From DYRB01 sp963802205 (lineage in GTDB: Bacteria > Pseudomonadota > Gammaproteobacteria > Chromatiales > Chromatiaceae), in the NCBI GenBank assembly GCA_963802205.1, contig CAWDHW010000008.1:1-64000 (forward strand): DNA of 64,000 nucleotides, written 5' to 3'. Within the stretch, counting starts at the first letter, position 1. Each line of letters opens with the position of its first letter. Below the pieces are notes generated by a model that did not search any database, was not told the origin of the DNA, and saw nothing but the letters and a program-made list of their open reading frames with translations. Positions 1-9,987 of this stretch are shown here, in pieces. The position numbers and the translations under genes were made by a program.

Positions 1-70
1 AACCCTCGATAGGCTGTTAACCTATACACACTTTCCAGGCGTGCTCCATAAGCCGCTCGGACACCTCTCC
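1..70 (-). tRNA. tRNA-Ser (anticodon GGA), 3' part outside window
   Basis: Read on the reverse strand from 70, the acceptor strand GGAGAGG is followed by TG and a D arm starting TCCGAGCGGC. The anticodon stem CACGC/GTGTG encloses the loop CTGGAAA, giving anticodon GGA at 34-36, which reads UCC/UCU serine codons. A long variable arm with stem ATAGG/CCTAT follows, as expected for a class II tRNA. The window begins inside the T arm (GAGGGTT), so the T loop and 3' acceptor strand are missing. Confidence 0.93.
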
Positions 71-245
71 GGGAAGTCGCTGCGTGCGCCAATAACATAG
101 GCCGGAAGGACCCTGTGCCCTTAACGCTGCGAGCTGCGGAGAATATACGAAGCCATCGGGTCGCGCAAATTTCGGCGCCGCCACCTTGTTAGGGTGGGCC
201 TTGGAGCCTGTGGTCAGAATCAGTCTTTGAGCGTTGTCCTGGACC

Positions 246-1076
246 ATGCCGCCAATCCCTCCCGTTCCCATCCCCAGCCTGGCGGAGGGCGCCGATCCGT
301 ACCGCCTCTATGAGCGTGCGGTACAGTCCCCCGAGGCGGAAGTGGACTTCGTGCTCGAGCACTTCCAGCCGCCTGACCGGGCGCCCGGCCCGACTGCTCC
401 GGGAGGACTTCTGCGGCACTGCGGCGGTGAGTTGTGCCTGGGTCCGCCGCCATTCCGATCATTGTGCCCTGGGACTGGACCTGGACCCACGGGTCCTGGC
501 CTGGGCCAGGCGTCACAACCTGGCCCGCCTCCCGGCATCGGACAGGGACCGCTGCACCTTGCGCCGGGCCGATGTCCTCAAGGCACGCCCTGGGCCGTGG
601 ACACAGTGGTCGCCCTGAATTTCAGCTACTGGGTACTCAAGGACCGACCGAGCCTGCTGCGCTACTTCCGTCGGGTGCGCGCAGGACTGGCGACCGATGG
701 GGTCTTCTTCCTCGATGCCTTCGGCGGCTCCGACGCCTTTCTCGTGTGCACCGAGGAGCGGCCCATCGCCGACGCCGAGGGGACCTTCACCTACCTCTGG
801 GAGCAGGCACACTACAACCCCATCGACGGGGGCCTGCTCTGCCACATCCATTTCGACTTCCCTGATGGCTCCCGCCTGGAGCGGGCTTACAGCTACGACT
901 GGCGGCTTTGGACCCTGCCGGAGCTGCGCGAGGTCCTGGCGCAGGCAGGGTTCTCCCGGGTGATCTGCTACTGGCAGGGGTGGGGCGCCGATGGGGAGGC
1001 GGATGGGATCTTCCTGCCGACGCAGCAGGCCCCGGCGGACGCCGCCTGGTTTTGCTATCTCTCGGCGCAGCCCTGA
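246..1076 (+). pseudogene. Class I SAM-dependent methyltransferase, interrupted by two compensating frame changes
   Basis: The 5' part (246 to about 370) encodes a Pro-rich start and EAEVDFVLEHF. The match then moves to the +1 frame for about 220 bases, which hold the family's LLREDFCGTAAV motif and a GLDLDPRVLAWA-like SAM-binding strand. At about 590 it returns to the first frame with VVALNFSYWVLKDR and runs to the stop. Read across all three pieces it is a near full-length methyltransferase of about 275 residues. No single frame gives a sensible protein. Either two sequencing or assembly indels are present, or the gene carries two compensating mutations. A TTG at 234 is an alternative start. 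The substrate cannot be told. Confidence 0.72.
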
Positions 1077-1343
1077 AGCCCGGGCATCCAGACCCCGCGA
1101 GGGGCCTCTTGTCCTCGCCCACCAGGTCCCCGTCCTGGGACCGCTGCCCGGGGCCTGACAGGCGCGACTGCTGTTTCTCCGCCGTCGTGTTGTCCGGGGA
1201 TGGCACCGGCGAATCCGAGCACAGGATCGAGCATCGCTGCTGATCCGCCTCGGTTGTCGCCGGGCGCTACCTGGGCCGGCGGCTCTACCTCGTCCATCCC
1301 TGGAGGTGCCAGCCCGCCTCTCCACGGAGAGGCGGGGGTGGGA

Positions 1344-1985
1344 TCAGGCCCCGACGTGGGCGCGGATGGCCTCGACCACTGTCTCGCTGGAGGTGGAGTT
1401 CACGTCCAGCAGCAGGCCTTCCTTGCGGTAGAAGTCCGCCAGGGGGGCGGTCTTCTCGTTGTAGACATCCAGACGGTTGGAGATGGCCTCCTCGGTCTCG
1501 TCGTCGCGTTGCACCACCTTGCCGCCGCACTTGTCGCAGACGCCATCGACCTTGGTCGGGGAGGACTTGACGTTGTAGATGGCGCCGCAGTCCATGCAGG
1601 TCCGGCGGGTGGTCAGGCGGTCCAGGATGACCTCGCGGGGCACGTCCAGATTGACAGCGGCCTGGAGCTGGATGCCGAGCTTCGCCAGCAGCACCTTCAG
1701 TGCCTGGGCCTGGGGGATGGTGCGCGGGAAGCCGTCGAGCAGAAAACCGGCCTTGCAGTCGTCCTGCAGGAGGCGCTCGCCCATGATGCCCATGATCAGG
1801 TCGTCGGAGACCAGATCCCCCGCCTTCATGGCGGCCTCGGCCTGCTTGCCAAGCTCGGTGCCTTCCTTGACGGCGGCACGTAGGATATCGCCGGTGGAAA
1901 TCTGTACCGAGCCGTCGATGGCGGTCAGCTTCTTGGCCACGGTGCCCTTACCGGCGCCGGGGGCGCCCAACAGGATCAATCTCAT
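1344..1985 (-). CDS. adk: Adenylate kinase, zinc-lid type
   Basis: Cytoplasmic enzyme interconverting ATP + AMP and 2 ADP. The 213-residue product starts MRLILLGAPGAGKGT, whose GAPGAGKGT is the P-loop. AMP-site elements STGD and GFPRT follow. The lid has four cysteines in two CxxC pairs (CMDC and CDKC), the zinc-binding form of the lid. Length agrees with the 214-residue family norm. The reading frame stays open upstream to 2162, but the ATG at 1985 has a GAGGAA ribosome site just before it and gives the canonical N-terminus. It appears to be a single-gene unit. Confidence 0.97.
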   Translation of the reverse strand: MRLILLGAPGAGKGTVAKKLTAIDGSVQISTGDILRAAVKEGTELGKQAEAAMKAGDLVSDDLIMGIMGERLLQDDCKAGFLLDGFPRTIPQAQALKVLLAKLGIQLQAAVNLDVPREVILDRLTTRRTCMDCGAIYNVKSSPTKVDGVCDKCGGKVVQRDDETEEAISNRLDVYNEKTAPLADFYRKEGLLLDVNSTSSETVVEAIRAHVGA

Positions 1986-2774
1986 CGCGAATTCCTCAGT
2001 CGTGTCTGGGTGGGGGAGGGTGCCTGGCCCCGGGATGGGCGACGGCAACTTCCCATTTTCCTCTGAGGGCTCAGGGTAAGGCAAGGCGCGTCGCTGGGCT
2101 GTGTCGCCACGGTTTCTCCACAGGGGCTGTGGTCGGCCCTGTGGATAGCCTGTGTGGGGCACGGATTCTGCCCTGTTGGATCAGTCGGTTAGGGGTGCTG
2201 GCTAAAGTTTGGCCAGAGGCCCGGGGCGCCCGGCCGGCCCAGGTATGAGCGCCGAAGGCAGTATCGCCAGCGGGAGCAGGGGCGGTCAGTGTTGCTTTCT
2301 TGGTCTGGTTGCCCAGCTCCCTGGCGATGTTGGCCACGATGGCATTGTGCTCGACGCTCGCGCCGGTCATGGCGAAGACCTTGACGCCGAGGTATTCGCT
2401 GCGCCCCCCAGGGACGCCCGCTCGCCTTCCAGCCTCTCTTGAAGCTCACATGGTGCGTGGGTGCCAGTAACACGGAGACGACTCCGCTCTTTGAGATGGG
2501 GGGATGATAGCCCCGCGCCCGGCGCGATCAGCCCGGTGTCGCCGCCTCGGCTCATGGACAGGCTCCGGCGGCGGCGTCCGCCTGCGGCATTGGTAAGCAC
2601 GGTAAGGATATACTTCACTGCTGTGGGGGACCTTCGTCGACGCGATACATCCTGCCCACAGGGCCCTGGCGCCGACGCTCGGTGTGGGTCATCGTCAGGT
2701 CAAAGGGGTAGGGGCGAATATGGACCCGATAGCCTGTCCCGACTCCTGACACTCGCAACAGAGACTCCAGGTCC
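1986..2774. other. Intergenic region, 789 bp, no convincing gene
   Basis: It separates adk (reverse) from the CarS-like gene (forward). On the reverse strand about 2075-2440 a reading frame without a good start contains SEYLGVKVFAMTGASVEHN and AIVANIARELGNQTKKA. These look protein-like but I cannot assign them to a family, and the frame then turns into low-complexity Ala/Gly/Arg sequence, so it may be the 3' remnant of a lost gene. No tRNA or strong terminator was seen. Confidence 0.4.
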
Positions 2775-3272
2775 ATGTCGCCCCATTGGTCTTCGCTCCT
2801 GACCCTGCTGGGGTTGATCCTCCTCGCGAACGGCCTGCCCGCCTTGCTCGGGTTGCTGTTGGGGACAGCATCTGCCATCGACGGCAACCGGACGCTTGCG
2901 GACGGTCGGCCGCTCCTGGGGCCGTCCAAGACCTGGCGCGGGTTGGTCGTCGCCTTGGTCGGGACGACGTCCGGGGGAGTCGCCCTGGGGCTGCCCTGGA
3001 CCCTGGGTCTGAAGGTGGCTGCGGGCGCTATGCTCGGGGACCTGACCGCAAGCTTCATCAAGCGCCGTCTACGCTACCCTGCGAGCGCCCCGGTCCCGCT
3101 CCTGGATCAGATCCCCGAAGCCTTGCTCCCCGCCCTATTGGTTAAGGCCGAACTCGCGCTTACCTGGTCCGACCTTGCAGTGGTCACCCTGGCCTTCGCG
3201 CTGGCCGATCTGGGTCTGACCCCCTTGGGCCGGCGGTTCTTCAGGACCCGCGGCGGGACCGGTCGCACCTGA
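2775..3272 (+). CDS. CDP-archaeol synthase-like (CarS/DUF46) integral membrane protein
   Basis: 165-residue polytopic membrane protein. Hydrophobic segments lie near residues 6-30, 55-75, 80-95 and 125-155. The signature LLGPSKTWRG sits after the first helix, followed by GAMLGDLTASFIKRR, the conserved CDP-diglyceride-synthetase-like active region. Archaeal CarS transfers CMP from CTP to an unsaturated dietheryl glycerol phosphate; bacterial relatives are annotated by similarity only and their lipid substrate is unknown. The 3' end overlaps the convergent phosphoesterase gene by 32 bases. An ordinary CdsA is about 270 residues, so this is not the main CDP-diacylglycerol synthase. Confidence 0.8.
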   Translation: MSPHWSSLLTLLGLILLANGLPALLGLLLGTASAIDGNRTLADGRPLLGPSKTWRGLVVALVGTTSGGVALGLPWTLGLKVAAGAMLGDLTASFIKRRLRYPASAPVPLLDQIPEALLPALLVKAELALTWSDLAVVTLAFALADLGLTPLGRRFFRTRGGTGRT

Positions 3273-4218
3273 GTTCGTGCACCGTGATCTCTGGCAGGCA
3301 ATTGAGGCGGGCGTTGACCACGGAGCTGCCAGAGCCCACCGAGGTGTAACCGGTCATGCCGGCAAAGCTCCAGGGCCCGCCGGCCAGCCGGCGGGGGCAG
3401 CGGGCGTCCCAGGTGATGGCGTAGCCGCCGGGCAGACAGATCTGGCCGCCGTGGGTGTGGCCGCACAACATGGCATGGAAGCCGGCGTGGGCGGCGTGGC
3501 GGTAGACCTCAGGGGTGTGTGACAGGAGCAGGGAGCAAGCGTCCGCGGGGATCCTGGCCGAGCACCGCTGAAGATTGTGCACCTGGTAGTAATGGGCGTC
3601 GTCGATCCCCGCCAGGTGCAGGGTTGCCCCGTCCTGTTCGATGGCCGCCGACTCGTTCAGCAAGACCCGGATGCCCATGGCCTCCAATCCGGGCACGAGC
3701 CGGATGGTGTCGTGATTGCCGAGGATGGCGTAGATGGGTCCCTTCAAATGCAGCCGGATCGCCCGAATCCCTTCCAGGGCCGCCTCATAGGGGCCGTAGG
3801 TGCGGGCCCGATAATCCCCGGTGAGTACGCACAGGTCGTAGTCGGCCTCCCGCACCCGTTCGGCGATCGCGTGGGTGATGCGCAGGTCCAGGTCGGTATG
3901 CAGGTCGCTCAGGTGGAGGATGCGCATCCCTTCAAACGGCTTCGGCAGCCCGCGAATGGCCAGGGGGTTTTGGACCAGACGGATGGTGCGGGCGTTGCGC
4001 TGGGCGCGCCCGTAGAGTCCCACCAGGCGCAGGGAGTGGCGTATGAGCCCGTGGACCGAGTACCAATTTTCCGGATAGAAGAAGTGCGCCCCAGGGCGGC
4101 CGAAGGAGAAGACCTCGTGCTCTTCCTCCAGACCAAGCCGCTGGCGCAGGTGGGTGTGGCCGATGCGATCCTGGAGCGTCAGCAACTCGCCGGGTAAGTC
4201 AGTCTGGGTAGGACGCAT
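3241..4218 (-). CDS. Calcineurin-like metallophosphoesterase
   Basis: About 325 residues when started at the ATG at 4218; the frame stays open to a GTG at 4305 and neither start has a clear ribosome site. The dinuclear-metal motifs occur in order: LSDLHTDLD (DxH), TGDYR (GD), LGNHD (GNHD), LLSHTPE and CGHTHGGQ (GHxH). About 100 residues precede the catalytic domain. The YaeI/LpxG-type group includes enzymes that cleave UDP-diacylglucosamine, so a lipid A or lipid-linked pyrophosphate substrate is possible but not shown. It lacks an obvious signal peptide. Its 3' end overlaps the convergent CarS-like gene. Confidence 0.85.
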   Translation of the reverse strand: MRPTQTDLPGELLTLQDRIGHTHLRQRLGLEEEHEVFSFGRPGAHFFYPENWYSVHGLIRHSLRLVGLYGRAQRNARTIRLVQNPLAIRGLPKPFEGMRILHLSDLHTDLDLRITHAIAERVREADYDLCVLTGDYRARTYGPYEAALEGIRAIRLHLKGPIYAILGNHDTIRLVPGLEAMGIRVLLNESAAIEQDGATLHLAGIDDAHYYQVHNLQRCSARIPADACSLLLSHTPEVYRHAAHAGFHAMLCGHTHGGQICLPGGYAITWDARCPRRLAGGPWSFAGMTGYTSVGSGSSVVNARLNCLPEITVHELRCDRSRRGS

Positions 4219-4554
4219 CGTCGCTCGGTGGGCGCTGTCTGGGTAGACCGTGCCCAGATTGTCGCGCCCCAGCCGTCGCCTGGCGAGCCTGGCCGAACTC
4301 GTCACGAAGGGGCCGTTGTGGGCGACGGGCCCATTCAGGGGCCGAGGGGAAGGCGCGCGCTCATGTCGTCTCGACGGGCGGGCACAGGGACAGGCCCCAG
4401 GGCAAGGTCGTCCTGGGGGTCAGCGGTCGGGGTGTGGGCAAGGATGCTGAAAAAGGAAGTGCCTGCGAGGGTCGGCAAGAGGGGCCCTCTGCCGACTCGC
4501 GTGGGGCAGGTCCCGCGGCGAGGGGGCTTGCGCTCCCCTCGACGCCGGGGTCGA

Positions 4555-4836
4555 TCAGTAGCGGGACGGCGGGCGGCGCGCCGGCGGACGGTCGCTACGG
4601 GGCTTGGCCTGGTTGACCTTCATGTTGCGCCCCTTCAATGGGGTCTCGTTGAGACCCTTGATGGCGGCGTCGGCCTCCGAGTTGTTGGACATTTCGACAA
4701 AGCCGAAGCCCTTGGACTCGCCGGAGAACTTGTCGGTGATCAGGTTGACGCTGGTGATCTCGCCATACGAGCCAAAGGCCGAGCGAAGGTCGTCATCGGT
4801 GACGCTGTACGCCAGGTTGCCTACATAGATATTCAT
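4555..4836 (-). CDS. Small RRM-type RNA-binding protein
   Basis: A 93-residue single RNA-recognition-motif protein. RNP2 is IYVGNL at residues 3-8 and RNP1 is KGFGFVEM near residues 42-49. The fold is complete by residue 80 and is followed by a short basic tail rich in Arg and Pro (RSDRPPARRPPSRY). It resembles the glycine-rich or cold-induced RNA-binding proteins of bacteria and cyanobacteria. It lies 102 bp downstream of an RhlE-like DEAD-box helicase on the same strand, so co-transcription and a shared role in RNA remodelling are plausible inferences. Confidence 0.93.
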   Translation of the reverse strand: MNIYVGNLAYSVTDDDLRSAFGSYGEITSVNLITDKFSGESKGFGFVEMSNNSEADAAIKGLNETPLKGRNMKVNQAKPRSDRPPARRPPSRY

Positions 4837-4938
4837 TGGTCAGGGGTTTCCATGGTGTGCATTGTTGAGAGGGAGAACGGTCGCCTGATCAGTGCACAAG
4901 TCAGGCGGCAGTCGGTGGCCCCGAGGGGCCGGTGATTG

Positions 4939-6204
4939 TCAGCGGCCGCGTCCGCCGCCGCTACGGTGCCCCTCGGGGGCGCCAGTAGGGGCGCTCGTGC
5001 GACCCCGAGGCGGGCCTGGACGACGGGCCGGGGGCGGACGGCGGCGTTCGGGTTCGGCTTCCGCGATAACACCCGGGCGCGGCTCGAAGCCGGCGATCGG
5101 TTCCATCGGGATGTCCCGGCGCAGCAGACGCTGGATGTCGCGCAGAAAACCGTGTTCGTCGGCGCTCACCAGGGATAGGGCGCGGCCCTCGGTCCCGGCC
5201 CGGCCGGTGCGGCCGATGCGGTGGACATAGTCTTCGGCGATGTTGGGCAGCTCGAAATTGACGACCTGAGGCAGGCGGTCGATGTCGATGCCGCGGGCGG
5301 CGATGTCGGTGGCCACCAGGGCACGCACCGAGCCGGCCTTGAAGTCGCTCAGCGCCCGGGTGCGGGCGCCCTGGCTTTTGTTGCCGTGGATCGCCGCGGA
5401 GCTGATGCCGTCGCGGATGAGCTGTTCGGACAGGCGGTTGGCGCCATGCTTGGTGCGGGTGAAGACCAGCACCTGGTCCCAGCCGCCCTCCCGGATGAGG
5501 TGGGAAAGCAGCTCGCGCTTGCGCCCCTGTTCCACCGGGTGGGCGACGTGGCTGACCAGCTCCGCGGCGGCGCTGCGCCGGGCGACCTCGATCAGCTTGG
5601 GCCGGTTGAGCAGGCCATCGGCCAGGCGCTTGATCTCTTCTGTATAGGTGGCGGAGAACAGCAGGTTCTGGCGGCGCTTGGGCAGCAGGGCCAGGATGCG
5701 CTTGATGTCGTGTATAAAGCCCATGTCGAGCATGCGGTCGGCCTCGTCCAGCACGAGGAACTCGACATGGCCGAGGTCGATGGTGCGCTGGCCGGCATGG
5801 TCGAGCAGGCGTCCGGGGGTGGCGACCACCAGATCGACGCCGCGGCGAAGGCGATCCACCTGGGGCTGCATGCCCACACCGCCGAAGATCACCACCGAGC
5901 GCAGCGGGAGGTTCTGGCCATAGAGGCGCACACTCTCCTCGACCTGGGCCGCCAGTTCGCGGGTCGGGGTTAGCACCAGGGCGCGCGGATGACGACCCTG
6001 GGAGGGGTGTGCGCACAGCATCTGGAGCAGGGGGAGGGTAAAGGCGGCAGTCTTGCCGGTGCCTGTCTGGGCCCCGGCGAGGATGTCGTGGCCGGCGAGG
6101 ATCTCGGGGATGGCCTTGGATTGGATCGGGGAGGGTATGGTGTAGCCCTGCGTGGCGACGGCACGCAGTAGTTCGGCCCTTAGGCCGAGAGCATCGAAAG
6201 ACAT
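4939..6204 (-). CDS. rhlE: DEAD-box ATP-dependent RNA helicase, RhlE type
   Basis: 421-residue helicase started at ATG 6204 (MSFDALGL). Motifs in order: Q motif (GYTIPSPIQ), Walker A AQTGTGKT, PTRELAAQ, GGVGMQPQ, VLDEADRMLDMGF (DEAD), LFSATYTEEI (SAT), VLVFTRTKHGA, ATDIAARGIDI and HRIGRTGRAG. The C-terminus is a basic Arg/Pro/Gly tail typical of the RhlE group, which acts on structured RNA in ribosome assembly and mRNA decay. The frame extends upstream to 6471 without family similarity, so I rejected that start. The RRM gene lies 102 bp downstream. Confidence 0.93.
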   Translation of the reverse strand: MSFDALGLRAELLRAVATQGYTIPSPIQSKAIPEILAGHDILAGAQTGTGKTAAFTLPLLQMLCAHPSQGRHPRALVLTPTRELAAQVEESVRLYGQNLPLRSVVIFGGVGMQPQVDRLRRGVDLVVATPGRLLDHAGQRTIDLGHVEFLVLDEADRMLDMGFIHDIKRILALLPKRRQNLLFSATYTEEIKRLADGLLNRPKLIEVARRSAAAELVSHVAHPVEQGRKRELLSHLIREGGWDQVLVFTRTKHGANRLSEQLIRDGISSAAIHGNKSQGARTRALSDFKAGSVRALVATDIAARGIDIDRLPQVVNFELPNIAEDYVHRIGRTGRAGTEGRALSLVSADEHGFLRDIQRLLRRDIPMEPIAGFEPRPGVIAEAEPERRRPPPARRPGPPRGRTSAPTGAPEGHRSGGGRGR

Positions 6205-6478
6205 GAAGACTCCAGAGGGGCCTACCCAGGTTGCCTGGGCCGGTCTAGGCGCAGCGCGAAGGGGGCTGTTCGAGGTGAGCCTTGGGAGAGGGGAATCAAC
6301 CGCGAGACGTGGCGCCGACCGGATGGCGCCTGAGCATGGAGCGCGAGTATAGGGCAAATGTGCGTCCGGGCAAGGATTATTTTCCGACGGTGTCCCTGGG
6401 GACTGCTGGGCGCTGCGGCTGAACCCCAACATCGCCAATCCAAAACCGTGATGGGTGTTTGGAATGGCCATGTCGGCT

Positions 6479-7414
6479 TTAGGGCCCGCGGCGCTGGGGT
6501 GGCAGGGCGGCGGTCGGGGAATGGCGGGCGCTGGCGGCGATGAGGACCCCGGCGAGGATTAGGGCCAGGGCATAGAAATGGTTGGGTTGCGGCGATTCCC
6601 CGAGGAAGGCGATGCCCATGAGCACGGCCCAGGGTGGGATCAGGTAGTTGAGCTGGGCGGCAAAGCTTGGACCGGCGGAGGCGATCAGCCGAAAGTAAAG
6701 GACTGCCGCCGCCGCGGTGCAGAAGACCCCCAGCCCGATCACGGACAGGACCTCGGCGCGGGTCGGCCAGAGACTGGGTGGGGGCGCGGTCGCCGCTGCC
6801 AGTGGCAGGGTCAACAAGGTTGCCAGTAGGATGACCAGGGCCGAGGTGGGCAAAGCGGCCTGGGGTGGGCGCAACCGGGCCAGGATGGCCGAGACGGCAT
6901 AGCACAGGGCCCCGCCGAGGACGGCGAGCATGGACAAGAGCGGCCCTTGGGCCCCGTCGACCGCGGCTGGTTCGGCCTTGGCCTGGGGCCAGAACAGGAC
7001 GGCTACCCCGACGAAGCCGAGGACGAACCCGAGCAGCCTCCGCCAGGTCAGTCCCTCGCCGGGGACGAGCCTGTGGGCCAGGGCGAGCACCGCAAGCGGC
7101 ATGACCGCCATAAGGATGCCAGAGACCCCGCTGTCGATTCCGCGCTGCCCCCAGGTGATGAGCCAGAAGGGCAGGGCGTTACCCATCAAGGCGATGAGGG
7201 CGAGGAAGCCCCAGGTCCTGCGGTCCCTGGGCCAGCCCTGGCCACTCAAGGCGGCGAGCGGGAGCAGCAGGGTCGCGGCCAGGGCCAGGCGTCCAGTCAC
7301 CACCCAGCCTGGGGCTATGCCCCCCACGGCGATCTTGGTCAGCAGGAAGGCGGAGCCCCACAAGGCGGTGAGGCACAGGAGCAGGGCCCAGTCGCGAGGG
7401 CGATGGCGGGACAT
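6479..7414 (-). CDS. EamA/DMT-family transporter
   Basis: 311-residue inner-membrane protein made of two repeated EamA domains with about ten hydrophobic segments. The first repeat starts LTALWGSAFLLTKIAVGG and the second lies around ALCYAVSAILARLR. PWAVLMGIAFLGESPQPN near the C-terminus matches the conserved E of the family. Members export amino acids, metabolites or drugs; the substrate cannot be read from sequence. The RhlE-type helicase follows on the same strand after 274 bp, and a dispersed repeat lies just upstream. Confidence 0.9.
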   Translation of the reverse strand: MSRHRPRDWALLLCLTALWGSAFLLTKIAVGGIAPGWVVTGRLALAATLLLPLAALSGQGWPRDRRTWGFLALIALMGNALPFWLITWGQRGIDSGVSGILMAVMPLAVLALAHRLVPGEGLTWRRLLGFVLGFVGVAVLFWPQAKAEPAAVDGAQGPLLSMLAVLGGALCYAVSAILARLRPPQAALPTSALVILLATLLTLPLAAATAPPPSLWPTRAEVLSVIGLGVFCTAAAAVLYFRLIASAGPSFAAQLNYLIPPWAVLMGIAFLGESPQPNHFYALALILAGVLIAASARHSPTAALPPQRRGP

Positions 7415-7417
7415 CGG

Positions 7418-7524
7418 TCAGTGACGAGTGGTGAGTGGTGAGTGGCTAATGGATAGCGGCCGGTCAGCAGGGAACGGGGGGAAGTCGCCGCCCGTCCAAC
7501 CACTCACCATGGACCACTTCTTTC

Positions 7525-7528
<4 letters not shown>
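7418..7528. repeat. Dispersed intergenic element, GTGACGAGTGG type, copy 1
   Basis: Begins with tandem GAGTGG units (GTGACGAGTGGTGAGTGG from 7421) and ends with the opposite-strand form (CCAACCACTCACC, 7496-7508) followed by TTCTTTCT. The same arrangement recurs at 34691-34817. The arms can fold back on each other. It sits between the start of the EamA gene and the end of mtnA. Confidence 0.6.
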
Positions 7529-8580
<1,052 letters not shown>

Positions 8581-8658
8581 GGCGGTGTCTCTGTGGCAGA
8601 TTCCCGTCTATTGTGACCCAGCACCTTGGCCACACAAACCCCAACTGGAGCCCAACTC

Positions 8659-9987
8659 ATGCAGGCGGACATCCTCATCCATGCCCAATGGGTCCTGCCG
8701 GTGGACGCCGCCGACCGCGTTCTGGCCGATCATGCCCTTGCCATCGGGGAGGGGCGCATCCTGGCGCTGGTACCCAGCGTTGAGGCCAGGGGGGCGATCC
8801 AGGCCCGCCAGACCCTGGAACTACCGGGGCATGTCCTGATCCCCGGGCTGATCAATGCACACACCCACTCCCCCATGACCCTGATGCGCGGCCTGGCGGA
8901 CGACCTGCCGCTCATGACCTGGCTCAACGAGCATATCTGGCCGGCGGAGCGGCGCTGGGTGGATGCGGACTTCGTTGCCGCCGGGACCCGGCTCGCCGCC
9001 CTGGAAATGCTGCGCAGCGGGACCACCTGCTTCAACGACATGTATTTCTATCCCGAGGTCACTGCCGCCGTGGTGGCGGAGGCCGGGATGCGCGCCCTGG
9101 TGGGGATGATCGTGCTGGACTTTCCCACCAACTTCGCCGAGGGGGTGGACGATTACCTGCGTAAGGGGCTGGAACTGCACGAGCGCTTCCGCGGCCACCC
9201 GCTGATACGCACCGCCTTCGCTCCCCACTCCCCCTACGCCGTCTCCGATGGGGCCCTGGCGCGGGTGCAGACCCTGGCGGACGAGTTGGAGGTCCAGGTC
9301 CATATCCATCTGCACGAGACCCACGACGAGGTCTTTCAATCCCTGCGCGACCACGGGCAGCGCCCCCTGGCGCGGCTGGAACGCCTGGGCCTTGTGGGGC
9401 CGGGACTCATCGCCGTGCACATGACCCAGGTCGAGGAGGCCGAGATGGCCCGCCTGGCGCGGGCTGGAGCCCATGTCGTCCATTGCCCCCAGTCCAACCT
9501 CAAGCTCGCCAGCGGCTTCTGTCCGGTGGCGCGGTTTCTGGCGGCGGGGGTCAATGTTGCCCTGGGGACCGACGGGGCGGCCAGCAACAACGATCTCGAC
9601 ATGCTCTCGGAACTGCGCGTCGCCGCCCTGCTCGGGAAGGGCGTGGCGGGGAGCGCCAGCGCAGTCCCCGCCCGGTCGGCGTTGCGCATGGCAACCATCG
9701 ACGCCGCCCGGGCCCTGGGCATGGACGCTGAGATCGGCTCGCTGGAACCGGGCAAGGCAGCCGATCTGGTAGCGCTCGACCTGCGTGATCCCGATACCCA
9801 GCCCCTCTATCATCCCCTATCGCAGCTTGTCTATGCCGCCTCCCGCAGCCAGGTGCGCCACGTCTGGGTAGCCGGGCGGCAGCTCGTGCGCGGCGGGGTC
9901 GCCCTCACCCTCGACCGCGACGCCATCCTTGCTCAGGCGCGGGACTGGGGAGGGCGCATTGCCGCGGCGGACCGGTCTGGAGCCTGA
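8659..9987 (+). CDS. mtaD: 5-methylthioadenosine/S-adenosylhomocysteine deaminase-like amidohydrolase (TRZ/ATZ family)
   Basis: 442 residues from ATG 8659; an upstream TTG at 8626 is less likely. It has a metal-dependent amidohydrolase fold: NAHTHSPMTLMRG gives the HxH ligands, HLHETHDE the third His region, HCPQSNLKLASG and LGTDGAASNNDLDM the catalytic Asp region, and GKAADLVALD the C-terminal beta domain. The family deaminates MTA or SAH to the inosine forms; related enzymes act on guanine or triazines, so specificity rests on family similarity and on the divergent mtnA neighbour. Cytoplasmic. Confidence 0.88.
   Translation: MQADILIHAQWVLPVDAADRVLADHALAIGEGRILALVPSVEARGAIQARQTLELPGHVLIPGLINAHTHSPMTLMRGLADDLPLMTWLNEHIWPAERRWVDADFVAAGTRLAALEMLRSGTTCFNDMYFYPEVTAAVVAEAGMRALVGMIVLDFPTNFAEGVDDYLRKGLELHERFRGHPLIRTAFAPHSPYAVSDGALARVQTLADELEVQVHIHLHETHDEVFQSLRDHGQRPLARLERLGLVGPGLIAVHMTQVEEAEMARLARAGAHVVHCPQSNLKLASGFCPVARFLAAGVNVALGTDGAASNNDLDMLSELRVAALLGKGVAGSASAVPARSALRMATIDAARALGMDAEIGSLEPGKAADLVALDLRDPDTQPLYHPLSQLVYAASRSQVRHVWVAGRQLVRGGVALTLDRDAILAQARDWGGRIAAADRSGA

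Noticed and set aside
12..45. Forward-strand small frames over the window start
   Set aside because: The stretch is the reverse strand of tRNA-Ser, which explains its structure.
1200..1883. Long forward frame over adk
   Set aside because: It is antisense to adk, whose P-loop and Cys-rich lid on the reverse strand are certain; the forward frame is a GC-bias shadow.
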